A stretch of 64,000 nt of DNA from Roseibium album (GTDB taxonomy: Bacteria; Pseudomonadota; Alphaproteobacteria; Rhizobiales; Stappiaceae): positions 124,001 through 188,000 of the forward strand of contig CXTY01000019.1 of assembly GCA_001404055.1 (NCBI GenBank), read 5' to 3'. The position numbers and the translations under genes are program-made. Numbering within the stretch: the stretch's first letter is position 1; the number at the start of each line of letters is the position of its first letter. Below, one piece after another: positions 42,677 through 53,101 of this stretch. Below the pieces are notes generated by a model. The model made no database searches, was not told the origin of the DNA, and saw only the letters and a list, made by a program, of their open reading frames with translations.

Positions 42677-44251
42677 ATGTCGTCCAAGATCGTTTCCATG
42701 GACGCCGCCGCCGCAAAAATTGCCGACGGTGCAGTTGTTACCGTTTCCTCTTCCTCCGGCCTCGGGTGTCCGGACAAGATCCTTGAGGCCATTGGCGCAA
42801 GGTTCGACCGTGAAGGACATCCGAGGAACCTTACGACGCTGCATCCGATTGCTGCCGGTGACATGTACGGCATCAAGGGCATCGATCACATCGCCAAGGA
42901 TGGGCTCCTGTCGACAATTATCGCAGGCTCGTATCCATCTGGTCCGTCAAACCTGCCGATGCCCGCAATCTGGCAGATGCTGGTCGATAACAGAGTTGCA
43001 GCCTATAACGTACCGTCCGGTATTTTATTCGACATGCACCGCGATGCGGCCGCAAACCGCCCCGGTGTTCTGACCAAGGTCGGTCTCGACACTTTCGTCG
43101 ACCCTGTTCGTCAGGGCTGCGCCATGAATGACGCGGCTGCAAAAAGTCCGATCGTTTCCCGCATGGAAATGAATGGCGAAACCTGGCTGCACTTTCCGAA
43201 CATCGTTCCCAACGTTGCAATCATCCGGGCGACCACGGCCGACGAACGCGGCAATCTCACCTATGAACATGAAGGTGCTTATCTGGGTGGGCTGGAACAG
43301 GCCATTGCCGTACGCAATCACGGCGGTCTTGTCATTGCGCAGGTAAAACGTGTCACGGCCTCCGGATCGCTTCGTCCCCATGATGTGCGCGTACCAGGCC
43401 ATCTTGTCGACCTGATCGTCGTCGACCCGGATCAGCGTCAGACGACGGAAACCAATTACGATCCGGCCATCTCCGGGCAAGTCATGCGCCCCTGGTCGAG
43501 TTTCTCTCACGCTGAGCGCAGCATTGAAAAGATCGTCGCGCGCCGCGCAGCCATGGAATTACGTACCGGGCAAACGGCCAATCTGGGCTTCGGTATTTCG
43601 GCAATGGTTCCTCGGGTTCTGCTTGAGGCAGGCAGAGAACAAGCGGTAACCTGGGCCATCGAGCAGGGTGCTACCGGCGGTATGCCACTCACTGGATTTG
43701 CGTTCGGATGCGCATCAAATGCTGATGCCTATATGCCTTCGCCTCAGCAGTTCCTTTACTTTCAGGGGGGCGGTTTTGATGTCTCGTTCCTGTCCTTCCT
43801 GGAGGTGGACCTTGAAGGCAATGTCAATGTCTCCAAGCTTGGCAAGAAACCCTATCTGACCGCTGGATGCGGTGGGTTCGTCGACATCACGGCAAGCGCC
43901 CGAAAGATCGTCTTTTCAGGACTCTTTGAAGCCGGCGCGCAACTTGATCTGACCGAAGAGGCGCTGACTGTCAGGTCACCCGGAAAGTTCACGAAAATGG
44001 TCGATGAAGTCGAACACGTGACCTTCTCTGGTCGCCGCGCACGGGAGCTTGGGCAGGACGTTCTTTATATCACCGAGCGCTGCGTCATTCAGTTGACCGA
44101 CGAGGGTCTTCTGGCAACTGAAATCATGCCGGGGATCAATGCGCAGAAGGACATCGTCGAAGCCTCAAACGGTAGGGTGAAACTTGCAGGAAATGCGTCT
44201 TTGATGCCCAAAACACTGCTCCAAAACGGTGCAATGGAGCTGGACCTATGA
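42677..44251 (+). CDS. Family I CoA transferase (fused subunits, YdiF-like)
   Basis: A 524-residue protein in which the two halves of a class I CoA transferase are joined, as in YdiF and propionate CoA transferase. The catalytic glutamate that forms the CoA thioester is likely E329 (TWAIEQGATGG). It moves CoA from a donor such as acetyl-CoA or succinyl-CoA to a carboxylic acid. In this operon the acceptor is presumably an acid derived from the imported carbohydrate, ready for the enoyl-CoA hydratase-family protein encoded next. The stop overlaps the next start by 4 bases. The substrate is unknown. Confidence 0.85.
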   Translation: MSSKIVSMDAAAAKIADGAVVTVSSSSGLGCPDKILEAIGARFDREGHPRNLTTLHPIAAGDMYGIKGIDHIAKDGLLSTIIAGSYPSGPSNLPMPAIWQMLVDNRVAAYNVPSGILFDMHRDAAANRPGVLTKVGLDTFVDPVRQGCAMNDAAAKSPIVSRMEMNGETWLHFPNIVPNVAIIRATTADERGNLTYEHEGAYLGGLEQAIAVRNHGGLVIAQVKRVTASGSLRPHDVRVPGHLVDLIVVDPDQRQTTETNYDPAISGQVMRPWSSFSHAERSIEKIVARRAAMELRTGQTANLGFGISAMVPRVLLEAGREQAVTWAIEQGATGGMPLTGFAFGCASNADAYMPSPQQFLYFQGGGFDVSFLSFLEVDLEGNVNVSKLGKKPYLTAGCGGFVDITASARKIVFSGLFEAGAQLDLTEEALTVRSPGKFTKMVDEVEHVTFSGRRARELGQDVLYITERCVIQLTDEGLLATEIMPGINAQKDIVEASNGRVKLAGNASLMPKTLLQNGAMELDL

Positions 44252-45015
44252 GCGCCCTGCATCTGATCCCGCACGGCTCTGTTGCCGAATTGCGTCTCGA
44301 CAATCCGGTCAAGCTCAACGCTTTCACCGTCGAAATGCTGGGTGCAATCGAGCCCTATTGTGCCGAGCTTGAAAGAGATGACGCCATCAGGGCCGTTGTT
44401 ATCACCGCAGCGGAAAGCCGCGCTTTTTGCGCCGGTGCCGACATCCGTGCCTGGTCTGAACTGGATGCCGCCAATTTTGCACGGCACTGGGTTCGCGAAG
44501 GACACCGGATCTTTGATCGTCTTGCACGCCTGTCCAAGCCGACTATCGCCGCCATTGACGGTCACGCCTTTGGTGGCGGGCTCGAGTTCACCGCAGCGAC
44601 CGATATCAGGGTGATGTCACCGGATGCAACTCTCGCACTGCCCGAGGCTGCCGTCGGCATCGTTCCGGGTTGGTCCGGCACCCAACGACTAGCGCGATTG
44701 CTCGGCGAACCGCTGGTCAAGGAAATGGCACTCTTCGGCCGGCGTATCTCCGCTGAACGAGCCCATGCGGCCGGTTTCATCGCAGAGATCTCGAACGACC
44801 CTCGCGCCACAGCCTTCGAGATTGCCGAGGGGCTTTCAACCAGGTCCTCCCGTTCAATCGAGATCGCCAAATACATGATCCATGCTGCTGCCGGAGAAGA
44901 CAGCAGCGCAATGATCGAAGCCCTCGGTGCCGGAATGATCGTCCCGACCGACGACAAAACCGAGGGCGTTACCGCCTTTCGCGAAAAGCGCAAACCGAAT
45001 TTTTCTGGAAAGTAG
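44248..45015 (+). CDS. Enoyl-CoA hydratase/isomerase-family protein
   Basis: A 255-residue crotonase-fold protein. The oxyanion-hole segments are SRAFCAGADIRAW and DGHAFGGGLEFTAATDIRV, and the catalytic glutamate region is LALPEAAVGIVPGWSGTQRL. Crotonases hydrate, isomerise, cleave or hydrolyse CoA esters, and the exact reaction cannot be told. The ATGA overlap with the CoA transferase gene strongly links the two steps. The next gene, an aldehyde dehydrogenase, could take an aldehyde released by a retro-aldol type crotonase; this is inference. Confidence 0.85.
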   Translation: MSALHLIPHGSVAELRLDNPVKLNAFTVEMLGAIEPYCAELERDDAIRAVVITAAESRAFCAGADIRAWSELDAANFARHWVREGHRIFDRLARLSKPTIAAIDGHAFGGGLEFTAATDIRVMSPDATLALPEAAVGIVPGWSGTQRLARLLGEPLVKEMALFGRRISAERAHAAGFIAEISNDPRATAFEIAEGLSTRSSRSIEIAKYMIHAAAGEDSSAMIEALGAGMIVPTDDKTEGVTAFREKRKPNFSGK

Positions 45016-45017
45016 CC

Positions 45018-46550
45018 ATGAGTGACCTGAACGTCGTTTCCATTAGCGAAGCGCAAATTCCCGCAGAGCCGTTTGAGGCGCGTCATCTTATCGACGGCAC
45101 CTGGTGCAAAAGTGCAGATGGCGCAACCTTCGAACGTGTGTCCCCTTCTCACGGCACTGTTGTCACCCGAGCCTGCCAAGGCGGTCCGCAGGATGTTGAC
45201 GCAGCCATAAGCGCGGCACGGAAGGCTTTTGACAAGGAAGACTGGTCCCGCACCAGCGGCAAGGAAAGAGCGGCGCTTCTGTTGAAAGTTGCGGACCTGA
45301 TCGACCGGGAACGGGATCGGATCGCGTTCCTGGAAACGCTTGAATCGGGAAAACCGATCAGCCAGGCAAAGGCCGAAATCGAAGGAGCCGCTGATCTCTG
45401 GCGCTATGCCGCTTCGCTTGCCCGAACCATGCATGGTGAAAGCCACAATTCCCTGGGCAGCGACATGCTCGGAGTGGTTCTGAAAGAGCCGATCGGGGTC
45501 GTTTCAATCATCACACCCTGGAATTTTCCTTTCCTGATCGTCTCACAGAAATTGCCGTTTGCCCTTGCAGCGGGCTGCACGGCGGTCATCAAGCCATCCG
45601 AAATGACACCAGCGACAACCGTCATTCTGGGTGAACTTTGCCTTGAAGCTGGCGTGCCGGCAGGCGTGGTCAACATCGTTCTGGGATATGGCGACCCGGT
45701 CGGCACCGCGATGACGACAGACAACCGCGTGGACATGGTGACATTCACCGGATCGACCGGCGTTGGCAAAGCCATCGTGAAAGCTGCCTCCGGAACCTTG
45801 AAAAAGGTTTCGCTGGAGCTTGGCGGCAAGAACCCGCAGGTAATCTTCCCGGATGCCGATCTGGAAAGCGCCGTTGATGCCGTTGTCTTCGGCATTTATT
45901 TCAATGCTGGCGAATGCTGCAATTCAGGTTCCCGGATCATTGTGCACGAAGAGATTGCCGAAGAATTCCTGGCCCGAACAGTTGCCCTGTCCCGCCAGGT
46001 TCCTTTTGGTGATCCCCTGGACCCATCGACCAAGGTCGGCGCAATCATCACGTCCGAACATCAGAAAAAGATCGACAAATATGTTCGTGACGCGGTGAGT
46101 TCCGGAGCAGATGTCCGGTTGGGAGGTGAGGCGCTGACAGTGCCTGGCCTCACCGGACATTTTTATCAGCCAACCGTTGTCACCAATCTTCGAAGCGACA
46201 TGCCAATTGCGCGTGAAGAGGTCTTCGGACCGGTGCTCTCGGTTTTGACCTTCAAGACGCTCGATGAGGCCATCGAGCTGGTCAACGATGCCGAATACGG
46301 CCTCTCTGCGGGCGTTTGGAGCGAAAACGTTCACACCTGCCTGGAGTTCGCCCGGCGCGCACAGGCCGGAACCGTCTGGACCAATACCTGGATGGACGGA
46401 TTCCCTGAGATGCCTTTCGGCGGCGTGAAGGAAAGCGGCCAGGGCCGTGAATTAGGCAAATACGGACTTGATGAGTTTCTCGAGGCGAAAACCGTGACGA
46501 TGCGGATCGGCCGCACGCGCGCGCCTTGGGTTGACCCGCGGGAAGACTAA
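45018..46550 (+). CDS. NAD(P)-dependent aldehyde dehydrogenase
   Basis: A 510-residue aldehyde dehydrogenase. It contains IITPWNFPF at the cofactor site, FTGSTGVG, catalytic base E267 (SLELGGKNP) and nucleophile C301 (NAGECC). The sequence is of the betaine/lactaldehyde-like group, but specificity cannot be assigned. It starts 2 bases after the enoyl-CoA hydratase-family gene and precedes the transporter genes. It probably oxidises an aldehyde intermediate of the pathway to an acid. Confidence 0.88.
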   Translation: MSDLNVVSISEAQIPAEPFEARHLIDGTWCKSADGATFERVSPSHGTVVTRACQGGPQDVDAAISAARKAFDKEDWSRTSGKERAALLLKVADLIDRERDRIAFLETLESGKPISQAKAEIEGAADLWRYAASLARTMHGESHNSLGSDMLGVVLKEPIGVVSIITPWNFPFLIVSQKLPFALAAGCTAVIKPSEMTPATTVILGELCLEAGVPAGVVNIVLGYGDPVGTAMTTDNRVDMVTFTGSTGVGKAIVKAASGTLKKVSLELGGKNPQVIFPDADLESAVDAVVFGIYFNAGECCNSGSRIIVHEEIAEEFLARTVALSRQVPFGDPLDPSTKVGAIITSEHQKKIDKYVRDAVSSGADVRLGGEALTVPGLTGHFYQPTVVTNLRSDMPIAREEVFGPVLSVLTFKTLDEAIELVNDAEYGLSAGVWSENVHTCLEFARRAQAGTVWTNTWMDGFPEMPFGGVKESGQGRELGKYGLDEFLEAKTVTMRIGRTRAPWVDPRED

Positions 46551-46597
46551 ATCTCGCGATTTTCAGAAGTTTGTTACGCAAGTTAGGGAGGAAATCC

Positions 46598-47845
46598 ATG
46601 CGTAAGTTAACGACAATGATGACTGCGGCAGCTGCCTTGATGGCTGCTAGCTCGAGTATCCAGGCGCAGGAAGTGGAGGTTCTGCACTGGTGGACGTCCG
46701 GCGGTGAAGCGGCCGCACTAAACGTCCTGAAGGAGGATCTCGAGAGCCAGGGCATTGGCTGGCAGGACATGCCGGTTGCCGGCGGCGGCGGCACCCAGGC
46801 CATGACCGTCCTGCGTGCCCGTGTAACCTCCGGCAATCCACCCACTGCGGTTCAAATGCTCGGTTTTGACATTCTGGACTGGGCCAACGAAGGCGCCCTG
46901 GCCGATCTGAATATCCTTGCCGGGATGGAAGGCTGGGACGATGTCGTTCCCGAGGCTCTTCAGAAATTTGCCAAACATGACGGCAAGTGGGTCTCTGCAC
47001 CGGTGAACGTGCACTCCACCAACTGGGTCTGGGCCAACAAGGCTGTCCTTGATGAGCTCGGGATCGCCGTTCCAACAACCTGGGACGAGTTTGTCGCTGC
47101 TCTTGATAAGGTGAAAGCTGCTGGCAAGACACCGATCGCACATGGTGGCCAGGCCTGGCAGGATGCGACCGTGTTCGACGCCATTGCGCTGTCGACCGGT
47201 GGACCGGACTTCTACAAGAAGGCCTTCATTGATCTCGATCCGGATACTCTCGGGTCGGACACCATGAAAGAAGCGTTCGATCGGATGGCCGTTATCCGGG
47301 ACAACGTGGACGACAACTTCTCCGGCCGTGACTGGAACCTGGCGACCGCAATGGTCATCAACGGCGATGCCGCTTTCCAGATGATGGGCGACTGGGCAAA
47401 AGGCGAATTCCTGAACGCAGGCAAGACGCCTGATGAGGACTTCCTGTGCTTCCGTTTCCCGGGAACCCAGGACCAGGTAACCTTCAACGCCGATCAGTTT
47501 GCGATGTTTGCGCAGGGTCCTGAAGTTGGCAAGGAACAGGCGGCGCTCGCCACCGCGATTCTGTCGCCAGGCTTCCAGACAGCCTTCAACGTTGTCAAAG
47601 GCTCCGTGCCCGCGCGGACCGACGTCTCTGACGAGGCGTTTGACGCCTGTGGCAAAAAAGGCATGGCCGATCTGAAAGCAGCCGCGTCAAGCGGCAACCT
47701 CTACGGCTCCATGGCCCATGGCCATGCCAACCCGGCTTCCGTCAAGAACGCGATCTATGACGTTGTGACCGCGCATTTCAACGGCGAATATGACAGTGCA
47801 ACAGCCGTTGACGAGCTCGTAACTGCAGTTGAAATCAACAAGTAA
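46598..47845 (+). CDS. CUT1 sugar ABC transporter substrate-binding protein
   Basis: A 415-residue family-1 solute-binding protein. The signal peptide is [19 protein letters not shown], with cleavage after IQA. The mature start [20 protein letters not shown] is close to that of the protein at 12345, and both share the segment [22 protein letters not shown]. The ATG at 46598 follows AGGGAGGAA; the frame runs 9 codons further upstream. It captures a carbohydrate or polyol for the pathway encoded around it. A strong hairpin follows the stop. Confidence 0.92.
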   Translation: MRKLTTMMTAAAALMAASSSIQAQEVEVLHWWTSGGEAAALNVLKEDLESQGIGWQDMPVAGGGGTQAMTVLRARVTSGNPPTAVQMLGFDILDWANEGALADLNILAGMEGWDDVVPEALQKFAKHDGKWVSAPVNVHSTNWVWANKAVLDELGIAVPTTWDEFVAALDKVKAAGKTPIAHGGQAWQDATVFDAIALSTGGPDFYKKAFIDLDPDTLGSDTMKEAFDRMAVIRDNVDDNFSGRDWNLATAMVINGDAAFQMMGDWAKGEFLNAGKTPDEDFLCFRFPGTQDQVTFNADQFAMFAQGPEVGKEQAALATAILSPGFQTAFNVVKGSVPARTDVSDEAFDACGKKGMADLKAAASSGNLYGSMAHGHANPASVKNAIYDVVTAHFNGEYDSATAVDELVTAVEINK

Positions 47846-47853
47846 CGACCAAT

Positions 47854-47879
47854 GAGAGCGGTGATCCTTCACCGCTCTC
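47854..47879 (+). terminator. Intra-operon hairpin after the binding-protein gene
   Basis: A perfect 11-bp stem GAGAGCGGTGA / TCACCGCTCTC with loop TCCT lies 8 bases after the stop and 20 bases before the permease gene. Only a short pyrimidine run follows. It is the same arrangement as at 13601-13626 but with an unrelated stem sequence, so the placement rather than the sequence is conserved. Confidence 0.7.
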
Positions 47880-47899
47880 TTCCGGTCCGGAGACCTTAG

Positions 47900-48805
47900 A
47901 TGTCTTTCTCTGAAACGGCGAACCCGCGTGGTTCGGTGGCCGACAGGTTGCGCGATGCGCTACCCAAGCTGGTACTCAGCCCAACGGTTGCCATTGTTGC
48001 TGTCTTTGTCTACGGCTTCATCGCCTTCACATTTTATCTGTCTTTCACGGATAGCCGGATCCTGCCCTCTTTTGGATGGGTGGGTTGGACAAACTTTGAG
48101 AACCTTTTCCGCATCCGGGCCTGGGATACGGCTGTTTCGAACCTCGCTGTGTTCGGCCTGCTGTACATATCAATCTGCTGTGCGCTCGGTTTGCTGCTTG
48201 CTATCCTTCTTGACCAGAAAATCCGCGCAGAAGGCTTCATTCGAACTATCTATCTTTATCCGATGGCCCTCAGCTTCATCGTTACCGGGGTCGCATGGAA
48301 ATGGTTCCTTGATCCGGGCATCGGCCTGGAGGCTGTTGTCCAGGGCTGGGGGTGGGAAAGCTTCCGCTTCAACTGGATCAAGGACCGTGAATTCGCCATC
48401 TACACGATTGTCATTGCCGCCGTATGGCAGACATCCGGCTTCGTGATGGCGATGTTCCTGGCCGGTCTGCGCGGTATCGACAGTGAAATGCTGAAAGCAG
48501 CCCAGATCGACGGCGCGTCCACATTCTCGCTTTATCGCCGGATCGTCATCCCGCAGCTTCGACCGGCCTTCATGTCCGCGTTTGTCGTTCTCGCCCATAT
48601 GGCGATCAAGTCCTACGACCTTGTCATTGCGTTGACAGGCGGCGGCCCCGGAACTGCCACTGAATTGCCGGCAACCTTCATGTATTCCTACACCTTCTCC
48701 AGAAACCAGATGGGCATTGGCGCCGCGTCCGCAGTCATCATGCTGATGACGATTGCAGCCATCATCGTGCCTTATCTCTGGTCTGAGCTCAGGGAGAAAA
48801 AGTGA
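47900..48805 (+). CDS. Sugar ABC transporter permease, MalF type
   Basis: A 301-residue permease with about six helices, beginning ATVAIVAV-like at PTVAIVAVFVYGFIAFTFYL. The EAA loop is DSEMLKAAQIDGASTFSLYRRIVIPQLRP. It resembles the permease at 13657 (shared segments around YPMALSFIVTG), which again shows that these two operons have related transporters. GGAG lies about 7 bases before the ATG. The stop overlaps the next start by 1 base. Confidence 0.92.
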   Translation: MSFSETANPRGSVADRLRDALPKLVLSPTVAIVAVFVYGFIAFTFYLSFTDSRILPSFGWVGWTNFENLFRIRAWDTAVSNLAVFGLLYISICCALGLLLAILLDQKIRAEGFIRTIYLYPMALSFIVTGVAWKWFLDPGIGLEAVVQGWGWESFRFNWIKDREFAIYTIVIAAVWQTSGFVMAMFLAGLRGIDSEMLKAAQIDGASTFSLYRRIVIPQLRPAFMSAFVVLAHMAIKSYDLVIALTGGGPGTATELPATFMYSYTFSRNQMGIGAASAVIMLMTIAAIIVPYLWSELREKK

Positions 48806-49734
48806 TGAGCACTGCTCCCAATTCAACAACTTTCGATCCGGCGCAATCCGGCAACGCAGACTCACAAAAGAGAACCTGGCTGCACGCAGTGAAACCAGCC
48901 CGGATCATATTGTATCTTCTGCTCGGCCTCTTCAGCATCTACTACCTTTTGCCGCTTTACGTGATGGTGACGAACTCACTGAAACCACTGTCGGAGATTA
49001 CTGCCGGCGGCATGATGGCACTGCCTCAGGAGTGGACGATCGCGCCGTGGCTGTCCGCCTGGTCAAGTGCACAAATCGGTGTCGACGCAACAGGTCTTCG
49101 CCCCTATTTCATCAACTCCATTGTCATGGTTGTGCCAGCAGTCGCACTCTCCACCATCATTGGGGCATTGAATGGGTATGTTCTGACCAAATGGACATTT
49201 CGCGGAGCAACTGTCCTGTTCGGACTGCTTCTATTCGGCTGTTTCATCCCTTTCCAGATGGTTTTGATCCCGATGGCACGCATGCTGGGCCTCATGGGTC
49301 TTGCCGGCACGGTTCCCGGGTTGATCTTCGTCCATCTGGTTTATGGCATCGGGTTCTCGACACTCTATTTCCGCAACTACTATGCGGCTTTCCCGACAGA
49401 ACTCGTCCGTGCAGCCCAGATCGATGGTGCCGGGTTCTTCCGGATTTTCTACAGGATCCTGCTGCCCTCTTCCGGGCCGATCGCAGTAGTCTGCATCATC
49501 TGGCAATTCACCAACATCTGGAACGACTTCCTGTTCGGGGCCTCGTTTTCCGATTTTGACAGCCAGCCAATGACGGTAGCGCTCAACAACCTGGTTCAGT
49601 CGTCACATGGGGTTAAGGAATACAACGTTCATTTTGCAGGCGCGATCATGGCCGCCCTGCCAACTCTATTCGTCTACATCGTTGCGGGCCGTTACTTCGT
49701 CCGTGGCTTGATGGCTGGCTCCGTAAAGGGATAA
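48805..49734 (+). CDS. Sugar ABC transporter permease, MalG type
   Basis: A 309-residue permease. The membrane start is IILYLLLGLFSIYYLLPLYV, the EAA loop is PTELVRAAQIDGAGFFRIFYRILLPSSGP, and the C-terminus VRGLMAGSVKG is typical. I chose ATG 48805 because GGGAG is 8 bases upstream and the start forms a TGATG overlap with the previous stop. GTG 48802 is an alternative. It is a paralogue of the permease at 14543. Confidence 0.92.
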   Translation: MSTAPNSTTFDPAQSGNADSQKRTWLHAVKPARIILYLLLGLFSIYYLLPLYVMVTNSLKPLSEITAGGMMALPQEWTIAPWLSAWSSAQIGVDATGLRPYFINSIVMVVPAVALSTIIGALNGYVLTKWTFRGATVLFGLLLFGCFIPFQMVLIPMARMLGLMGLAGTVPGLIFVHLVYGIGFSTLYFRNYYAAFPTELVRAAQIDGAGFFRIFYRILLPSSGPIAVVCIIWQFTNIWNDFLFGASFSDFDSQPMTVALNNLVQSSHGVKEYNVHFAGAIMAALPTLFVYIVAGRYFVRGLMAGSVKG

Positions 49735-49738
49735 GATA

Positions 49739-50848
49739 ATGGGTTTCCTGGACATCAAAAACGCAACGAAATCATATGGATCCATGCAGGTCCTTCATGA
49801 AACCAACATTTCGGTCGAAGAAGGCGAGTTTCTTGTTCTCGTCGGCCCTTCCGGCTGTGGAAAATCAACGCTTTTAAACATGATCGCCGGTCTCGAAGAG
49901 ATCACATCCGGTGAGATTGCAATCCGTGGGCGGAGCATGAACGGGGTCAAACCCGCAGACCGAAATATCGCGATGGTGTTCCAGTCCTATGCGCTTTATC
50001 CGAACATGACGGTCAGCGGAAATATTGCCTTCGGTATGGAAATGCATGGAATTGCCAAGCCCGAGCGCGCAAAGCGCATTGACCAGGTTGCGGATCTTTT
50101 GCAGATCACCCACTTGCTGGACCGCAAGCCGGGACAGCTCTCTGGTGGTCAACGCCAACGCGTCGCCATGGGCCGGGCGCTCGTCCGTGAGCCGGATGTT
50201 TTTCTGTTCGACGAACCACTTTCAAATCTGGACGCAAAACTGCGCGTCGACATGCGCACGGAAATCAAGAAGCTTCACCAGAAGCTTGGCACCACCATCG
50301 TCTATGTGACGCACGATCAGATCGAAGCGCTGACGCTCTCGACCCGGATCGCGGTCATGTTTGGCGGGTACGTGCAGCAGCTCGGCACACCAAAGGAGAT
50401 TTATGACAACCCGGCAAACATGTTCGTGGCAGGATTCATGGGATCACCGTCGATGAACCTGTTCCCGGCAAAGGTTGTTTCTTCAAATGGAAGGCCAGCC
50501 GCTGAAGTCAGGCTTGCAACCGGCTCAACGGCAGCTATCCCTTTTGCAGGCGAAGCGCTGTCTTCCAGTGTTGGCCGCGATATCATTCTCGGCATCCGGC
50601 CTGAAGCAATTACTGACCAGGACGGTGCGGACCGAAATTCGCGTGCCATCCACGTCGTGGAAGCCCCGGTAGAAGTGACGGAGCCTGCAGGATCGGACAC
50701 TTTCGTGGTCAGCCAGGTGAGTGGCAAGGACGTAACGGGGCGATTCCGGGCTGATGTATCTGTTCGTGCTGGCGACGTGTTCCCATTTGCGTTCAATATG
50801 GAAAAGGCTGTTGCCTTTGATCCTCAAAGCGAGAACCGGATTGCCTGA
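49739..50848 (+). CDS. Sugar ABC transporter ATPase (MalK/UgpC type)
   Basis: A 369-residue ATPase with Walker A GPSGCGKST, signature LSGGQRQR, Walker [19 protein letters not shown] and a C-terminal regulatory domain (ILGIRPEAI). It starts 4 bases after the permease stop and powers the third CUT1 importer. The stop is 3 bases before the first GMC oxidoreductase gene. Confidence 0.92.
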   Translation: MGFLDIKNATKSYGSMQVLHETNISVEEGEFLVLVGPSGCGKSTLLNMIAGLEEITSGEIAIRGRSMNGVKPADRNIAMVFQSYALYPNMTVSGNIAFGMEMHGIAKPERAKRIDQVADLLQITHLLDRKPGQLSGGQRQRVAMGRALVREPDVFLFDEPLSNLDAKLRVDMRTEIKKLHQKLGTTIVYVTHDQIEALTLSTRIAVMFGGYVQQLGTPKEIYDNPANMFVAGFMGSPSMNLFPAKVVSSNGRPAAEVRLATGSTAAIPFAGEALSSSVGRDIILGIRPEAITDQDGADRNSRAIHVVEAPVEVTEPAGSDTFVVSQVSGKDVTGRFRADVSVRAGDVFPFAFNMEKAVAFDPQSENRIA

Positions 50849-50851
50849 CGC

Positions 50852-52333
50852 ATGACCATGGCACCAGACATTGTGATTGTTGGAAGCGGCATGGCCGGTG
50901 CAAGTCTTGCTGCCGGTCTTGCTCCAACGGGTGCGAGAATTACAATCCTGGAGCGCGGGCATCAAATACCGGACGATGCCCCTGCCAGGGATCCCTGGCG
51001 GATTTACACAAACAGTGCCTTCCGTTCGAAGGAAACCTGGCTGGACGAGCGCGGCAATGCGTTTGAGCCCGGCAACTACTACAATGTCGGCGGCAACTCC
51101 AAACTCTACGGCGCGGTTCTGATCAGGTATCGGGAACAAGATTTTGGAGAGCTCGAACATTTTGATGGCACCTCCCCTGCCTGGCCGTTCGGCTATGACG
51201 AAATTGCGCCATGGTATGACGCCGCCGAAGCGCTTTATCAGGTCAGAGGCGATGCAAACTCCGATGCCACGGAACCACCTCATTCAAACGGCTACCCTTT
51301 CCCGCCCGTTCCAGACGAGCATGCAATAAAGTCGGTGCGTCAAAGGTTGGAATCAGCAGGTGCAAATCCTTTCAGCCTTCCATTGGGTGTGGATGTGGAG
51401 CGATGGTTGAAAGCTGGCAATACTGGCTGGGATGGTTATCCGGATCTCAGATGCGGGAAGATGGATGCTGAAACTTGCGGTCTGGCAGCCGCGCTCGCGT
51501 ATGAAAACGTCGAACTGGTCACTGGTGCGCGTGTAACGTCGTTGAAAGCAGACCCCGAAACTGGCCACATCAACAAGGTTGTTTATGTAAAAGATGGCGC
51601 TGAAATCCATTTGACACCCAGGATAGTGGCTGTTTGCGCAGGTGCCGTTCAATCAGCTGCTCTGTTTCTGCGTTCTGGTATTGCCAACAGTTCCGACCAG
51701 GTCGGGCGTTGCTTCATGAACCACAATGCCTCAGCGCTAATTGCCATCGATCCGGGCTTTCGTAACGATGCTGTCTACCAGAAAACGTTTGGCATCAACG
51801 ACTGGTATCTCTCCGATGGGAATGGTGGCATGCCACTCGGCAATGTTCAGCTTCTGGGTCGCGTAACACCCGACATCCTGAAGATCCAGGTACCAATGCT
51901 TCCCAAACCTGTTGCCAGATGGATGTCGGGACATGCCATCGATTTTTATGCGATATCCGAAGATTTGCCCGATCCGGAAAGCCGGATAATCTGGAAGGAT
52001 GGCAATGTGCAATTGATCTGGCGAAGGTCAAACATGACCGCGCATAAAAAGCTCGTTGCCAAAACAAAAGCGACACTGCGCAAGGCAGGATTTCCGATTG
52101 TTCTGTCGCGCCTCTTTGATGGGCGCGTGCCCTCGCATCAATGCGGAACCTTGCACATGGGCGATGACCCGAAAACATCGGTTGTCGACCCGGATTGCCG
52201 GTCCTGGGATCATGCCAACCTATTCGTGACCGACGCTGGCGCATTGCCAACCTCGGCTGCTGTCAATCCCGCGCTCACTGTTGCAGCACTCTCACTGAGG
52301 GCCGCTGATACGATCAAACAGGAACTCTCATGA
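50852..52333 (+). CDS. GMC-family FAD oxidoreductase (gluconate dehydrogenase/pyranose oxidase-like)
   Basis: A 493-residue flavoprotein. The N-terminal FAD fold is DIVIVGSGMAGASLAAGL. NYYNVGGNSKLYGAV is the second FAD contact region, and the active-site His lies in PSHQCGTLHMGDDP with NPALTVAALSLRAAD at the C-terminus. It is the type found in sugar-acid dehydrogenases and pyranose oxidases and is clearly different from the second GMC protein at 53102. No twin-arginine signal is seen, so it acts in the cytoplasm or at the inner face of the membrane. The substrate is presumably the imported carbohydrate or its acid. Confidence 0.85.
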   Translation: MTMAPDIVIVGSGMAGASLAAGLAPTGARITILERGHQIPDDAPARDPWRIYTNSAFRSKETWLDERGNAFEPGNYYNVGGNSKLYGAVLIRYREQDFGELEHFDGTSPAWPFGYDEIAPWYDAAEALYQVRGDANSDATEPPHSNGYPFPPVPDEHAIKSVRQRLESAGANPFSLPLGVDVERWLKAGNTGWDGYPDLRCGKMDAETCGLAAALAYENVELVTGARVTSLKADPETGHINKVVYVKDGAEIHLTPRIVAVCAGAVQSAALFLRSGIANSSDQVGRCFMNHNASALIAIDPGFRNDAVYQKTFGINDWYLSDGNGGMPLGNVQLLGRVTPDILKIQVPMLPKPVARWMSGHAIDFYAISEDLPDPESRIIWKDGNVQLIWRRSNMTAHKKLVAKTKATLRKAGFPIVLSRLFDGRVPSHQCGTLHMGDDPKTSVVDPDCRSWDHANLFVTDAGALPTSAAVNPALTVAALSLRAADTIKQELS

Positions 52334-53091
52334 TGAGCAAAATTGCACTTGTCACCGGAGGACAAAGCGGCATCGGCCTGGGCGTAGCTGAAGCCTTGAT
52401 TGGCGCTGGATACAAGGTGGCTCTTGTATCCCTCAGTAACCCGGATGCCAGGGACGTCACAGAGGCCCTTGAACGCCTTGGCCCCGATGCCTCCTATTAT
52501 TCCCTCGATATTCGGGATGTCGACCACCACAGCGACGTCATGGACCAAGTAGAGGCAGAGCTCGGACCAGTGACCACATTCGTCTCCAATGCCGGTGTTC
52601 CGGCAAAAATGCGCGGCGATATGCTTGATCTTCAGCCGGAAAATTTCGATTTCGTACTGGGTGTCAACCTGAGGGGGGCGTTTTTCCTTGCACAGGAAGC
52701 GGCACGCAGAATGCTGAAACTGCCTGAAGAAACTTATCGTTCAATCTCGTTCATCACCTCGGTCAGCGCGGAAATGGTGTCCATTGAGCGCGCCGAATAC
52801 TGCATTTCAAAATCTGGCGCGACGATGATGGCACAGCTTTTTGCCGTTCGCCTGGCTCCACACGGTATCGGTGTTTTCGAAATTCGCCCCGGTATCATTG
52901 AAACCGGCATGACTGCAGGCGTTAAGGACAAATACACAACGCGGATAGAAAACGGTCTGGTACCCGCAAAACGTTGGGGCCAGCCCGAAGATATTGGCTC
53001 AACAGTTGTTCCTATCGCCGAAGGTCAGATGGCTTTTGCAACCGGCTCCGTCATTTCGCTTGATGGCGGATTGTCGATCCCACGCCTTTAA
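52330..53091 (+). CDS. Short-chain dehydrogenase/reductase
   Basis: A 253-residue classical SDR. The cofactor motif is ALVTGGQSGIGLGVAEAL, VSNAG lies in the usual place, the catalytic Ser is in SFITSVSAEM and the Tyr/Lys pair in AEYCISKSG. The C-terminus FATGSVISLDGGLSIPRL is typical. It may oxidise a hydroxyl of the carbohydrate-derived intermediate. The start overlaps the stop of the first GMC gene (ATGA). The following GMC gene starts 10 bases after its stop. Confidence 0.9.
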   Translation: MMSKIALVTGGQSGIGLGVAEALIGAGYKVALVSLSNPDARDVTEALERLGPDASYYSLDIRDVDHHSDVMDQVEAELGPVTTFVSNAGVPAKMRGDMLDLQPENFDFVLGVNLRGAFFLAQEAARRMLKLPEETYRSISFITSVSAEMVSIERAEYCISKSGATMMAQLFAVRLAPHGIGVFEIRPGIIETGMTAGVKDKYTTRIENGLVPAKRWGQPEDIGSTVVPIAEGQMAFATGSVISLDGGLSIPRL

Positions 53092-53101
53092 GAGTGAACC
53101 T

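Noticed and set aside
42677..44251. Assignment of the CoA transferase as PcaIJ
   Set aside because: It is a fused YdiF-like protein in a different, LacI-controlled operon. PcaI and PcaJ are separate short subunits normally beside pca genes.
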